In this document: piece by piece, positions 9,008 to 18,217 of the stretch | How positions within the stretch are numbered: position 1 is the first letter of the stretch | Layout: the number at the start of each line of letters is the position of its first letter | Origin: CAWBUW01 sp963792075 | GTDB taxonomy: Bacteria; Chloroflexota; Anaerolineae; Anaerolineales; UBA4823 | NCBI GenBank assembly: GCA_963792075.1 | Contig: CAWBUW010000002.1 | Location: 744,001 to 808,000 of the forward strand | Length of the DNA stretch: 64,000 nt | Direction of reading: 5' to 3' | Notes under the pieces: model-generated | The model's input: only the letters and a program-made list of their open reading frames with translations | Database searches by the model: none | What the model was told of the DNA's origin: nothing | Translations under genes and position numbers: made by a program

Positions 9008-9046
9008 TGTGATATGGCGTGTGGCAAAGCTATACGCCATATCACA
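9008..9046. repeat. Palindrome in divergent promoter region, 18-bp arms
   Basis: Arms 9008-9025 and 9029-9046 pair over 18 positions (two G:U-type pairs) around an AAA loop. It lies between the divergent LuxR-Kelch and sugar transferase genes. A terminator is not expected there, so an operator or RNA element is possible. Confidence 0.65.
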
Positions 9047-9089
9047 TCACCCTCACCTTGCAACGACCCGTGGGTGGTACAATGCCCTT

Positions 9090-10490
9090 ATGCGACGGAA
9101 TACCAATCAAGTGCTGGCTGCCATGGCGCTGGATATTCTTTGCCTGGTAGTGACGGTTTACTTATCTTCCTGGCTGCGAACGGGACTGCCTTTTGGGCGT
9201 TTTTTGCCTGAGGTAACTCAAGAAATGCCGCTTCTTCTTGAAGCGCTCCTGATTTACCCGCTGGTTTTTCTGCTCGTCTCGCTCTATGATCCGGACCGGG
9301 TTTTGACCGAATGGGACGAATTCCTGGTGTTGGTGACCGGCTGCGCTGTGGCGGGACTGGCCCTGGCTGGATTGATCTATTTTTCGATCCGCGAAATTTC
9401 CAGACTGCTGTTGGTCTATTTCTTCTGGTTACATTTTCTGCTCGTGTCGGGCTGGCGTTCGCTGGCGCGTCTGTTCATCCGCCACTCGCCTACTGGAGCA
9501 AATGGGAAGCGGCATGTGTTATTGGTTGGGAATGGCAGGCTGGCACAGCAGGTCTTGGAACGGCTGTGGGAGCTGCCCGGAAGGCAAATGGAACTGGTGG
9601 GTTTCATGGCAGACGATCCCGCTGAAGGGCAGCAACTGTCAAAATTACCATGCCTGGGCAGAACCGAGGACGCGATCCGGGTGGTGCAGCAACAACAGGT
9701 GGAAGACGTGCTGATTGCGTTGGATGGAGAATCACACAGCCGGGTTCGCCAGGTTGTCACCAGCCTGGTGGAAACAACTTGCAACGTCTGGCTTGTGCCG
9801 GATTATTACAACTTGCTGGTCTATGGTGGCCAGGTGAGTGACCTGGGAGGTATTTCTTTAATCAGCCTTAAGGCGCCGACACTGACCGGCTACCAGCGCA
9901 TGTTAAAACGGATGTTCGACCTGGTCGTAGGTTTGGCACTATTCTTGCTACTTTTCCCGTTAATGATAATGATCGCCCTGATGATCCGTCTGGATTCTCC
10001 GGGGAAAGTGTTGTTGAAACAGGAACGAGTTGGAGAAAACCGGCGGGTGTTCAAGATGTATAAATTTCGCTCGATGGTGTCGGGAGCAGAAGACCACCTG
10101 GATGAAATGCTGCGCATAGATGAAGTTGGCCGATTACAACACAAGATCCCGAACGATCCACGCGTGACTCGCCTGGGACGATTCTTGCGCCGCACCAGCC
10201 TGGATGAGCTGCCGCAGCTTTGGAACGTACTCCGGGGGGAGATGAGCCTGGTTGGCCCTCGCCCGGAACTGCCAGTGCTGGTTGCGCAGTACGAACCCTG
10301 GCAGCAGAAGCGCTTTGCCGTACCCCAGGGGATGACAGGTTGGTGGCAGGTAAACGGGCGCAGTGACCGGCCAATGCACCTGCATACGCAGGACGACCTG
10401 TACTATGTGCAGCATTATTCGATCTTGCTGGATCTCGAGATCCTGTTGAAAACGGCCTGGGTGGTGCTGCGCGGCCGGGGCGCTTTTTAG
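9090..10490 (+). CDS. Polyprenyl-phosphate sugar-1-phosphate transferase (WcaJ/CpsE family)
   Basis: This 466-residue enzyme starts exopolysaccharide repeat-unit assembly by transferring a sugar phosphate from a UDP-sugar to undecaprenyl phosphate at the membrane. It has four N-terminal transmembrane helices, a Rossmann-like cytoplasmic domain (HVLLVGNGRLAQQVLERL), a fifth helix (FDLVVGLALFLLLFPLMI) and the C-terminal catalytic domain. Diagnostic motifs there are QERVGENRRVFKMYKFRSM, LRRTSLDELPQLWNVLRGEMS and LVGPRPELP. ATG at 9090 is chosen because an earlier in-frame start would overlap the upstream palindrome and an unrelated stretch; TACAAT ends 6 nt before it. The sugar (glucose or galactose type) cannot be told. 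Confidence 0.88.
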   Translation: MRRNTNQVLAAMALDILCLVVTVYLSSWLRTGLPFGRFLPEVTQEMPLLLEALLIYPLVFLLVSLYDPDRVLTEWDEFLVLVTGCAVAGLALAGLIYFSIREISRLLLVYFFWLHFLLVSGWRSLARLFIRHSPTGANGKRHVLLVGNGRLAQQVLERLWELPGRQMELVGFMADDPAEGQQLSKLPCLGRTEDAIRVVQQQQVEDVLIALDGESHSRVRQVVTSLVETTCNVWLVPDYYNLLVYGGQVSDLGGISLISLKAPTLTGYQRMLKRMFDLVVGLALFLLLFPLMIMIALMIRLDSPGKVLLKQERVGENRRVFKMYKFRSMVSGAEDHLDEMLRIDEVGRLQHKIPNDPRVTRLGRFLRRTSLDELPQLWNVLRGEMSLVGPRPELPVLVAQYEPWQQKRFAVPQGMTGWWQVNGRSDRPMHLHTQDDLYYVQHYSILLDLEILLKTAWVVLRGRGAF

Positions 10491-10530
10491 TTACCTGTCA
10501 GACGTGTAAGGTTTCCGATGTTTACAATAC

Positions 10531-10559
10531 TTGCAACCATGCAATGCTTAAGGTAAAAT
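10531..10559 (+). promoter_or_regulatory. tRNA-Gly promoter
   Basis: TTGCAA (10531-10536), a 17-bp spacer and TAAAAT (10554-10559) end 10 bp before the mature tRNA 5' end. This is the best-supported promoter in the first half of the window because its target is certain. Confidence 0.65.
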
Positions 10560-10569
10560 AAGGCATGAT

Positions 10570-10642
10570 GCGGGTGTCGCCAAGCGGTAAGGCAGTAGCT
10601 TCCCAAGCTACCATTTCGTGGGTTCGAATCCCATCACCCGCT
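10570..10642 (+). tRNA. tRNA-Gly (anticodon CCC)
   Basis: A full cloverleaf is visible. The acceptor stem GCGGGTG pairs with CACCCGC plus discriminator T. The D-arm lies around GCCAAGCGGTAAGGC. The anticodon stem GTAGC/GCTAC closes the loop TTCCCAA with anticodon CCC, which reads GGG. The T-arm is GTGGG-TTCGAAT-CCCAT. CCA is not encoded. Confidence 0.93.
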
Positions 10643-10649
10643 CTTGCAG

Positions 10650-10674
10650 GCCCGCCTCATCGGTGGGCTTTTTT
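10650..10674 (+). terminator. tRNA terminator
   Basis: A GC-rich 7-bp stem (gcccgcc with ggtgggc, one G:U pair) is followed by six T residues (10669-10674), directly after the tRNA. Confidence 0.75.
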
Positions 10675-10694
10675 ACAAGAGGTCAAGGTGAAAT

Positions 10695-11105
10695 ATGGAT
10701 CACATGGATAGTTCGGAGGAGGCAATTACTGTCCTCTATGTAGAAGACGATGTAAACAACCGAATATTGATCCGTAGGGTCTTGGTAGCAGAGGGATTCG
10801 ATGTCATCGAAGCTCCTTCAGCAATGCAGGCAATTGAGAAGGTTAAAAAAATGCGCCCAGATATCATCCTCATGGATATCAATATGCCTGAGATGGATGG
10901 TTATACCTTAACTGCTCTTTTCAAAGAAAACCCCAATCTGTTTGGAGTTCCTATTATCGCATTGACTGCGAATGTGATGCGCGGTGATCGTGAACGCACG
11001 CTTGAAGCCGGCTGTGATGGCTATATCCAGAAACCTGTGGATATCGATTTGCTTCCTCAGCAGATCCGGCGATTTATCAAAGAGGTGGGAAATGGCAGAA
11101 AATAA
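10695..11105 (+). CDS. Single-domain response regulator (CheY/DivK-like)
   Basis: This 136-residue protein is a stand-alone receiver with the acidic pair in VLYVEDDVNN, the phospho-acceptor Asp in IILMDINMPEMDG, the conserved Thr in ALTAN and the Lys in YIQKPVD. There is no output domain, so it must act by protein contact or as a phosphate relay. It overlaps a second receiver gene by 14 bp and lies about 0.5 kb before the GAF-receptor array, making the giant hybrid kinase (27283-33249) a candidate partner. That link is inference. Confidence 0.88.
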   Translation: MDHMDSSEEAITVLYVEDDVNNRILIRRVLVAEGFDVIEAPSAMQAIEKVKKMRPDIILMDINMPEMDGYTLTALFKENPNLFGVPIIALTANVMRGDRERTLEAGCDGYIQKPVDIDLLPQQIRRFIKEVGNGRK

Positions 11106-11532
11106 TCCGGTCCAGGGCTCTGGGCAGAAGGAACTCCCGAAAGACATCACCATTCTTGTGGTCGAAGATAATGTAGCCAACTTTGTGCTGATTGCCCGTA
11201 TGTTGGGGTATATGGGAATTCACTGCGAATGGAAGACTTCTGGGTACGAGGTGGTGGAATTTGCAGATACGCTTCCACGTCTCGATCTGATCTTAATGGA
11301 TATTCGCCTGCCATATGAAGATGGATATGGCGCCTTGCGCCGCATCCGCTCTTCCCCTGCTTTGAAGGACACGTTGGTAGTCGCGGTGACAGCAGAAGCC
11401 AGTGTTGAGCAGATCAACAAAGCGCGCGCGTCTGGTTTCGATGGCTTTTTGGCTAAACCCCTGGATATGGAACGTTTTCCAGAGCAAGTTCGCCGTATTT
11501 TATCTGGGGAGTCGGTTTGGGAATTGTATTAA
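11092..11532 (+). CDS. Single-domain response regulator
   Basis: This receiver of about 146 residues has the motifs ILVVEDNVANF, the phospho-acceptor Asp in LILMDIRLPYEDG, VAVTAEA and FLAKPLD. ATG at 11092 overlaps the preceding receiver gene by 14 bp, implying translational coupling; an upstream in-frame start would give a much longer overlap. A short extension precedes the domain and a short tail follows it. A paired receiver set ahead of a multi-sensor kinase locus suggests a branched phosphorelay, but no direct evidence shows which kinase acts on it. Confidence 0.87.
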   Translation: MAENNPVQGSGQKELPKDITILVVEDNVANFVLIARMLGYMGIHCEWKTSGYEVVEFADTLPRLDLILMDIRLPYEDGYGALRRIRSSPALKDTLVVAVTAEASVEQINKARASGFDGFLAKPLDMERFPEQVRRILSGESVWELY

Positions 11533-11591
11533 ACCGGCTTTTCTGTGGCGGATGAGAAACGGGGGGATCTTCACCGTAGTATAGTAGTTCT

Positions 11592-11619
11592 TTGCTTCTG
11601 AACCGGTTCAATATATAAT
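11592..11619 (+). promoter_or_regulatory. Putative promoter of the GAF-receptor array
   Basis: TTGCTT (11592-11597), a 16-bp spacer and TATAAT (11614-11619) lie 17 bp before the ATG at 11637. The -10 is a perfect consensus match. All genes from here to 35060 run on the same strand with very short gaps or overlaps, so this may drive a very long transcript. Confidence 0.5.
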
Positions 11620-11636
11620 GAGGTAGGACTTTCTCT

Positions 11637-13637
11637 ATGACCGGATCCTCTCCGTTTTCAGCCGAACCCAATATTTCGCCCATACTTCCAGATAGCCGCG
11701 ACGCATATCAGCGACAATTGGTATGGATGCGCACTGCGGCAGAGATTGCCAGCCTGGCCTTGACGGCCCAAAGCCTGGATGAGCTTTTGCAACAGACGGT
11801 GAGCTTGATCACCCAGCGATTTGCTTATTACCAGACATCGATTTTTATGTTGGATGAAAGCGGACAGTACGCGAGCGTGCGCGCTGTTGCGGGTAATTCC
11901 GCAGAACAGACCCAGGCGCGTGACTTGCGGGTGGTGGTGGGCTCACGTTCGGTGATTGGGTGGGTGGCAGCACACAACCAGCCGCGCATCGTCGGTGACG
12001 TGACGCAGGAATTCTTTTATCAAAAAGACGAGCTGCTGAGTGAGACTCGCTCAGAAGCGGCATTCCCACTCTCCAGGCGCGTGGTTAAAGATGGTCCAGA
12101 GGGAGAAAGCTCGCCTCAAACACTGGCCATTATGGGCGCCCTGGATGTGCAGCACAATCAAGAAAACGCGTTCGATGAGGATGCAATCACAGTCCTGCAG
12201 ACGATTGCGAACCAGATTGCGGCGGCGATTCAAAATTATCGTTTGCTTGAAACTACTCAACGCAACCTGGAGGAAGTCTCTGAGCTGTATCGTGCTAGCC
12301 GGGATATGGCGCGTGCCAATAAAGTTGAAGATATTCGAGATGCACTCTACCGAGTGCTGCGGGTAGCGCGCTACTCAGCACTGTTGCTGGTCATCCAACC
12401 CGGTGCGACCAATGCTGAGGATCAATTGATTCCTTATCAACCGGATGCAGAGAAGGCTGGCACAATGCACTCATCTTTTGCTTCCGGTCTGCCAGCCGAT
12501 TTGCCCATGGTGAATTTATTGGGAGTAGAAGCCAGTTTGCGTCAATCCGGAAAAGACCTGGAAACCAAAGATGCAAGCGGCAGCGTAAATACCGCTGGCG
12601 AAAGCACCGCTAGCGAAAGTACCGCTAGCGAAAGTACCGCTGGCGAAAATACCGCCGGGGAATCCGGGTTGCCTTTTGTGGATTGCCAGGTTATTGACCT
12701 GGGGAAAGGTGATGCAGCAACCGCAGCCCCAGCACTGCCAGGTGATTTGGGGGCTTTTGCCCGTCACCTGGGATTTGTCTCAGCAGCTTTTATTCCAGTC
12801 GCCCAGTTAGGTCGACTGGTAATGCTCTTCGTGCTGGGGTCTGCGCAAGAGAACCTAACGGCAGATAGTATGCAGACGTTTGTTGGGTTGGCAGACCTGT
12901 GCAAGACCGCCCTCGAACGCGTATATACTATGCAGATCATGGAAAAACGGCTTACCTCCCTGCAGACTTTGAGTGCGATTAGTCAGGCCGTTTCAGTCCA
13001 AACGGACTTGAACGAGTTATACGCGGTAATCCATAACGAGGTCAGGAAGTTGATGGGGGAGGTCAGTTTCTTTATTGCCATTTATGAGTTGACAGAGAAT
13101 CTAATCCAAGTGCCGTATTTGTTTGAAATGGGGGCACAGCAACCGCGCCAACTGCCCGCCTTTGCACTGGGCGAAGGGATGACCTCAATCGTTATCAATA
13201 CGCGCCAGCCTTTGATGCTGGTGGAAGATACTGAACGACGTTCCCTGGAAATGGGGGCCAAACTGGTCGGGGCACCGGCAAAATCCTGGCTGGGTGTACC
13301 CCTCCTTGTCGCGGGTGAGGTGACGGGTGCGATCGTGATCCAGGATTTATATCAAGAGCGCCGTTTTGATGAGGATGATCTGCGCCTGATGGTGACCCTG
13401 GCCGCTCAGGTGGCGGTGACTGTGCGCAATGCTCGCTTGTTGGAGAAAACACACCACCAGGCTGAACGAGAGCGCATATTGAACGAAATCACTTCCCAGA
13501 TTCGCGCTTCCAGCGATGCACAGACGATCTTACAGACTACAACGCGAGAGGTGGCCCGCATGTTGGGCGCGCGGCGGGCTCGGTTGGTACTTTCGCCCGA
13601 AGAGGAACAGCAATTCGATATAGAAGATGGACTATGA
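11637..13637 (+). CDS. Soluble multi-GAF protein without output domain
   Basis: The 666-residue protein contains a GAF domain (about residues 45-200), a degenerate GAF-like region (220-430) interrupted by a low-complexity TAGES/TASES repeat at 319-343, and a third GAF (450-600). It has no transmembrane helix, kinase, cyclase or DNA-binding domain. Its last 50 residues (from ERERILNEITSQIRASSDAQTIL) match the tail of the five proteins that follow. It overlaps the next start (ATGATGA at 13634). GAF domains bind small ligands or mediate dimers, so a sensing or adaptor role for the downstream kinase is the simplest reading. Confidence 0.75.
   Translation: MTGSSPFSAEPNISPILPDSRDAYQRQLVWMRTAAEIASLALTAQSLDELLQQTVSLITQRFAYYQTSIFMLDESGQYASVRAVAGNSAEQTQARDLRVVVGSRSVIGWVAAHNQPRIVGDVTQEFFYQKDELLSETRSEAAFPLSRRVVKDGPEGESSPQTLAIMGALDVQHNQENAFDEDAITVLQTIANQIAAAIQNYRLLETTQRNLEEVSELYRASRDMARANKVEDIRDALYRVLRVARYSALLLVIQPGATNAEDQLIPYQPDAEKAGTMHSSFASGLPADLPMVNLLGVEASLRQSGKDLETKDASGSVNTAGESTASESTASESTAGENTAGESGLPFVDCQVIDLGKGDAATAAPALPGDLGAFARHLGFVSAAFIPVAQLGRLVMLFVLGSAQENLTADSMQTFVGLADLCKTALERVYTMQIMEKRLTSLQTLSAISQAVSVQTDLNELYAVIHNEVRKLMGEVSFFIAIYELTENLIQVPYLFEMGAQQPRQLPAFALGEGMTSIVINTRQPLMLVEDTERRSLEMGAKLVGAPAKSWLGVPLLVAGEVTGAIVIQDLYQERRFDEDDLRLMVTLAAQVAVTVRNARLLEKTHHQAERERILNEITSQIRASSDAQTILQTTTREVARMLGARRARLVLSPEEEQQFDIEDGL
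12591..12665 (+). repeat. 15-bp tandem coding repeat, five units
   Basis: Five consecutive 15-bp units (consensus ACCGCTAGCGAAAGT) encode TAGES/TASES-type pentapeptides within the first GAF-array protein. Units 2 and 3 are identical; units 1 and 4 differ by one or two bases; unit 5 has decayed. Recent slippage expansion is likely and unit number may vary between strains. Confidence 0.85.
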
Positions 13638-15529
13638 TGAACCGCCCTTTTTTTCGCCCCCACACCGGAAACGCTCCTGAGAATATATTTACGCTGCCAG
13701 ACATCGATGACCTGAGGCGACGAATTTTACGCGTCATTATGATGGGAACATCCATCCTGGCATTTATCGCCATCGTACCATCAGTGATTGAGCGTTTACG
13801 CCAGGGGAACATCACAATGATGTTGATCCTGTTGGGTGGGTTCATTGTCTTGCTTGCACTCACCTTTTTGCCCCGTATCCCTTATCGTGGGCGGGCTTTT
13901 GGTTTCTTGTTTTTAGTGGCTTTGATCGGTCTGGCAGGCCTGGCAACCGATGGCCTATACGGCAACGGCCGGCTCTACTTGATCGGTCTGCCCATCCTGG
14001 CCAGCCTGCTGCTGGGTGGACAAGCGGGAATAGTGAGCATGGTAGGCTCTATGGGGGTGTTGATCCTGGCGGCTGTGTTGATGCTCTCTGGGCGTATACC
14101 GCTGCCCGTGTTTGGACCCCAAGATGGGAATGCAAGCCTATCATTTTGGGTGATGGGGTTAACTACCTTTGGCATGATAGCCACAATGGTTACCTTATTT
14201 TTATACTATCTTTTAAACGGCCTGACGGAAAGCCTGACGCAAGCCAAGCGCCTGGCAGCTACACTCGATACAGAACGGTCGCAATTGGAACACCGTGTGA
14301 TGCAGCGTACACAAGACCTGGAACGCCGCCTGGTACAGATCCGTACGGCAGCAGAAATCTCCCGTTCCATCACGGTCTCATTTAGCCGGGATATTCACAG
14401 CTCTGAAGCGATGACTGCCTCTGCCGTCCAGTCTGGTGGTGAAGCGCAAAATGCCGAAACCTTACTGCAAAAGGTAGTCGACCTGGTGCGTGAGCGTTTT
14501 AACCTATATTATGTCGGTGTTTTCTTGTTGGATGAGCGTGAACGTCAGGCAATATTGCGTGCTGGCACAGGTGAGGCGGGACAGCAGATGCTTGCGGACC
14601 ACCACAAGTTATCGATTGATGACAACTCGATGGTTGGCTGGTCTATCCGTCACCGTCAAGCCCGGATTGCGCTGGATGTAGCCCAGGCCTCCACGCCAAT
14701 CGACGCGGCAGAGCGTGGTAAACGAGCCATTTATACAATCACGCGTTTTGATAATCCGGCGCTGCCGAAGACACGTTCTGAAGTGGCGTTGCCTATGATG
14801 AGCGGCGAGACCGCCTTGGGTGCGATGTCGGTGCAGTCAGAGCGCGCCAAAGCTTTTGACCAAGATGATATTACGGTATTACAGGGCATCACGGATACTC
14901 TGACATCTGCCCTGGAAAATGCTCGCCTGTTCCAACAAGCCCGGCAAAACTTAAGTGAGATCAGTTCATTGAACCGGCAGTATTTTGTGGAATCCTGGAG
15001 AGTCGCCTCACATTTGCCAGAGTTCAATGCCGCGGAGTATGTGAATGAGGATCACGCAGTTGATGAAAGCCAGGAAGCGAATGCAGCAGGAAGCGGTGAA
15101 GCAGACCTCACCTCAGAAACCTTGGGCGAAAGCGTACGTACAAGCATATCCATTCCTTTGAAACTCCGCGAGCAGGCGATTGGCCACCTGGCATTAGAAC
15201 GTGAAACACCATTGACACCAGAAGAGCAATCCCTGGTGGATGCAATCACTACAGAGGCTGCGCTTGCACTGGAAAATGTGCGCCTCTTGGAACAAACTCA
15301 GCGCCGGGCTGGCCAGGAGCGGATGCTTTCCGAAATTGCACACAAGGTGCGCGGCACGACTGATATTGATACGATTTTGAGCATTACCGTGCGAGAATTG
15401 GGACAGGCGTTAAGCGCTTCTGAAGCGCTGATCCAATTGGACGTGCCTGGGGCCGTTGGCGAATCTGTTAAATCCCCTCCCCCCAGTGTAGATTCTCCAG
15501 ACAACCAGGAAATGGCGGAGGGTCAGTAA
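13634..15529 (+). CDS. Membrane GAF receptor without kinase domain
   Basis: The 631-residue protein has about six N-terminal transmembrane segments (residues 30-205), a coiled-coil stretch (ATLDTERSQLEHRVMQRTQDLERR) and two GAF domains (about 270-435 and 435-580). The shared C-terminal tail follows, starting QERMLSEIAHKVRGTTDIDTIL, then a Pro/Ser-rich end. There is no HAMP, HisKA or HATPase module. The start overlaps the preceding stop by 4 bp and the next gene begins 3 bp after its stop. Architecturally it is a sensor that has lost, or never had, its transmitter. Confidence 0.75.
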   Translation: MMNRPFFRPHTGNAPENIFTLPDIDDLRRRILRVIMMGTSILAFIAIVPSVIERLRQGNITMMLILLGGFIVLLALTFLPRIPYRGRAFGFLFLVALIGLAGLATDGLYGNGRLYLIGLPILASLLLGGQAGIVSMVGSMGVLILAAVLMLSGRIPLPVFGPQDGNASLSFWVMGLTTFGMIATMVTLFLYYLLNGLTESLTQAKRLAATLDTERSQLEHRVMQRTQDLERRLVQIRTAAEISRSITVSFSRDIHSSEAMTASAVQSGGEAQNAETLLQKVVDLVRERFNLYYVGVFLLDERERQAILRAGTGEAGQQMLADHHKLSIDDNSMVGWSIRHRQARIALDVAQASTPIDAAERGKRAIYTITRFDNPALPKTRSEVALPMMSGETALGAMSVQSERAKAFDQDDITVLQGITDTLTSALENARLFQQARQNLSEISSLNRQYFVESWRVASHLPEFNAAEYVNEDHAVDESQEANAAGSGEADLTSETLGESVRTSISIPLKLREQAIGHLALERETPLTPEEQSLVDAITTEAALALENVRLLEQTQRRAGQERMLSEIAHKVRGTTDIDTILSITVRELGQALSASEALIQLDVPGAVGESVKSPPPSVDSPDNQEMAEGQ

Positions 15530-15532
15530 AGC

Positions 15533-18217
15533 ATGAGCATTAGCATTGAGTATATTCTATACGCTGCTTATCTGGTCGCCCTGGTTGAATTATCTTTGGG
15601 CCTATACGCGTTTGTCACCAACCCACGCCGGGCGGTGAACCGAATTACCGCGGTGTTGCTGCTTGTATTTGCGTTGAACAGCCTGGGAGTGGGTATGTTG
15701 GTTGGCGCAAATCAAGCGTGGAATGCAACATTGCCCACCATGATATTGGCATTTTCTGCCTTTTCTCTACAACCTCTACTAATCCTGACCAGCTTGTTCG
15801 TACTCAACCCCAGGTGGCTCTCCCGAGAGGGCGACCAGCCAGAGGCCGACCGGCGCAGACTACGGAAAACCTGGATTGCCTGGGGGCTGGGTATTCTGGC
15901 ATTACTACCGCTCTTGCTGGTACTGTATGATCTCGTTCTGATGGGCGGAGGTCAGGCGGTGGGAACTGCCGGGGGTACTTACACGGCGCTTTACTACACC
16001 GGCCTGTCACCCGAATCATACACGGGTGGCTATGTAAACGCGAGAGTTTATACTCAGGGTATATTGGCGGGGGGAATCTGGGTGGTTTATTTTATCCTTC
16101 TTCCCCTGGTGCTTCTCGGAGTGCTGATCTATTTTATCTTGTTGGATAAAACGCTGGAGAAGTCGAGTCGCAGGTTCGCCTGGGCGCAGTTGATCGCGAC
16201 GGTCATCGCATCCTTCCTGAATTATTCGGGGGGTAATACCAGCCAATCAGGGATCTATGTGCTGCTCTCAGGTTTGATGTTTGCCGGGGTATTCGTCTTA
16301 ACCGCCTACCAGCCGGTCCTGACTCAGAGAGCCATGCAGCGCGGCAGCCTGGTGTACCGCATTACTCTATTGGTGTTGGTGGTGAGTTTGCCATTGATGG
16401 TTGCACTGGTGTTGTTTATATCTTCTCGTGCAGGTTTCCTGGTCGCGGAAGGCGCCAACAAAGTCTTGCAGCAGCAGAACGTGGCTTTAAAGTCGAATGT
16501 TGAAACCTGGCTGGATTTGAATTTTCGTATCCTGGCAAACCTTGCCTTGCAGCGGGATATTCGCAGTATGGATCCAGATCGCCAGATAACATCTCTGCAG
16601 ACGATTGCTGGATCTTTCCCGTACATGAACCTTGTTTCAACCTCAGATATATCCGGGATGAATATCGCGCGCAGTGATAATAATCCGAACGAGAATAATC
16701 GCGCCCGCCTTTGGTTTACGCAAGCGATGGAAGGTAAGCCTCTGTCTTACCAAATCTTGTTGGGGAGAAGAGGCCAGCCCGTGTTGGTGGTTGCAAGGTC
16801 TATTAGCGAAGCTTTTAACGTTATCACAGGCGTGGTTATGTTCGAGGCCAACCTGGATGAGATCAGTAAACAGTTTCAGGCTGTGCGTATCGGTGAGACG
16901 GGCACGGCTTTCCTGGTAGATGATCAAAACCAACTCATTGCACATCCGAGTAAGGAGTTTACCGCCTGGTTGCATGACTATAGTGAATATCCGCCGGTGC
17001 GGGCGCTGCGCTCTGGCAAAACTGGTTTAGTAAGTTTCCTGTGTACCAGTTCGCTCTGTGGGGAACAAGGGCAAGCGCGCACCGCGTATGTCTCAACGCT
17101 TTCAAATGGCTGGGGGGTAATCGTAGAACAATCGGATGCAGAGTTGATGGCACCGCTGCGGCAGGTACAGCAACTCGCTTTCGTGATCCTGGTGACCGGT
17201 TTGCTCCTTTTGGGCAGTGCGGTTACGTTTACGGTGCGGCAAGGCCTGGCGCCGGTGAAGACTCTCACGGATACAGTCTCCGCAATTGCGGAAGGCAACC
17301 TGGATACCCAAGTGCCACTGGAAAGCGGACAAGTATTTACCACTGCAGATGAAATGGGCTTCCTGGCACAGACGTTTAATACGATGACCGAGCAATTGCG
17401 TGGGCTGATTGGGGGCCTGGAGCAGCGGGTGGAAGAACGCACTCGAGATGTGGAAAGGCGTTCCACCCAATTGGAGGCCGCCGCTCAGGTTGCACGCGCC
17501 TCCGCAGGCATTCGAGATCTGCATGCGCTGTTGACGCAAGCGACACAATTGATCACATCCTCATTTGGGTTCTACCATGCAGGTATTTTTATTTCGGATG
17601 AAGCCCGCGAGTTCGCTGTGTTGCAGGCGTCCAACAGCGATGGCGGTCAGAAAATGCTGGCTCGGGGTCACAAGCTTAAGATCGGACAGGTTGGTATTGT
17701 TGGTTATGTTGCATCGGCTGGGAAGGCGCGCATCGCTCTGGACGTAGGTGAAGATGCAGTCTTCTTCAACAATCCTGACCTGCCTGAAACGCGCTCCGAA
17801 ATGGCGCTACCGTTGATTGTTAACAAGCAGATTATAGGTGTACTGGATGTACAATCAAAGCAATCCATGGCCTTCAAGCAAGAAGATGGAGAAGTGCTGC
17901 AAATCCTGGCAGACCAGTTGGCGTTAGCCATCGAGAATACCCGCCTCTTGGAAGAAACCCGGAGGGCGCTGGATGAACTGCGTACTATTTATAGCGAGCG
18001 CGCCAAGCAGGACTGGCAAGATCGATTGCGCCGCGGCACAATTGCGTATGAATATACCCGCATGGGCGTGTCAGCAGTGAGCCAGGGGGAGCAGGCGCAG
18101 CGCCTGGCAGGACGCTCAATAAAGCTGAATACAAGGAAGGGGAAACTGCATCCAAGCCTGTTGTACCGGCCACCCACCTGCTGCAAGTTCCGATTACATT
18201 GCGAGACCAAAAATTAG
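15533..18217 (+). CDS. 7TM-Cache-HAMP-GAF receptor, N-terminal part of frameshifted gene
   Basis: These 894 codons encode about seven N-terminal transmembrane helices (residues 4-260) and an eighth (275-300). An extracellular Cache-like domain (305-540), a ninth helix (548-570), HAMP (570-625), coiled coil (GLEQRVEERTRDVERR) and a GAF domain (660-800) follow. The reading frame is then lost: the last roughly 40 residues are out of frame and end at 18217. The continuing coding sequence is in the -1 frame and runs to 19086. A run of five G at 18085-18089 is the simplest place for a lost base. Joined, the gene would give about 1184 residues. It may be a sequencing error or a true mutation. Confidence 0.75.
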   Translation: MSISIEYILYAAYLVALVELSLGLYAFVTNPRRAVNRITAVLLLVFALNSLGVGMLVGANQAWNATLPTMILAFSAFSLQPLLILTSLFVLNPRWLSREGDQPEADRRRLRKTWIAWGLGILALLPLLLVLYDLVLMGGGQAVGTAGGTYTALYYTGLSPESYTGGYVNARVYTQGILAGGIWVVYFILLPLVLLGVLIYFILLDKTLEKSSRRFAWAQLIATVIASFLNYSGGNTSQSGIYVLLSGLMFAGVFVLTAYQPVLTQRAMQRGSLVYRITLLVLVVSLPLMVALVLFISSRAGFLVAEGANKVLQQQNVALKSNVETWLDLNFRILANLALQRDIRSMDPDRQITSLQTIAGSFPYMNLVSTSDISGMNIARSDNNPNENNRARLWFTQAMEGKPLSYQILLGRRGQPVLVVARSISEAFNVITGVVMFEANLDEISKQFQAVRIGETGTAFLVDDQNQLIAHPSKEFTAWLHDYSEYPPVRALRSGKTGLVSFLCTSSLCGEQGQARTAYVSTLSNGWGVIVEQSDAELMAPLRQVQQLAFVILVTGLLLLGSAVTFTVRQGLAPVKTLTDTVSAIAEGNLDTQVPLESGQVFTTADEMGFLAQTFNTMTEQLRGLIGGLEQRVEERTRDVERRSTQLEAAAQVARASAGIRDLHALLTQATQLITSSFGFYHAGIFISDEAREFAVLQASNSDGGQKMLARGHKLKIGQVGIVGYVASAGKARIALDVGEDAVFFNNPDLPETRSEMALPLIVNKQIIGVLDVQSKQSMAFKQEDGEVLQILADQLALAIENTRLLEETRRALDELRTIYSERAKQDWQDRLRRGTIAYEYTRMGVSAVSQGEQAQRLAGRSIKLNTRKGKLHPSLLYRPPTCCKFRLHCETKN

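Noticed and set aside
10570..10642. Genomic-island attachment site at the tRNA-Gly 3' end
   Set aside because: No integrase gene lies nearby and no direct repeat of the tRNA 3' end was noticed elsewhere in the window.
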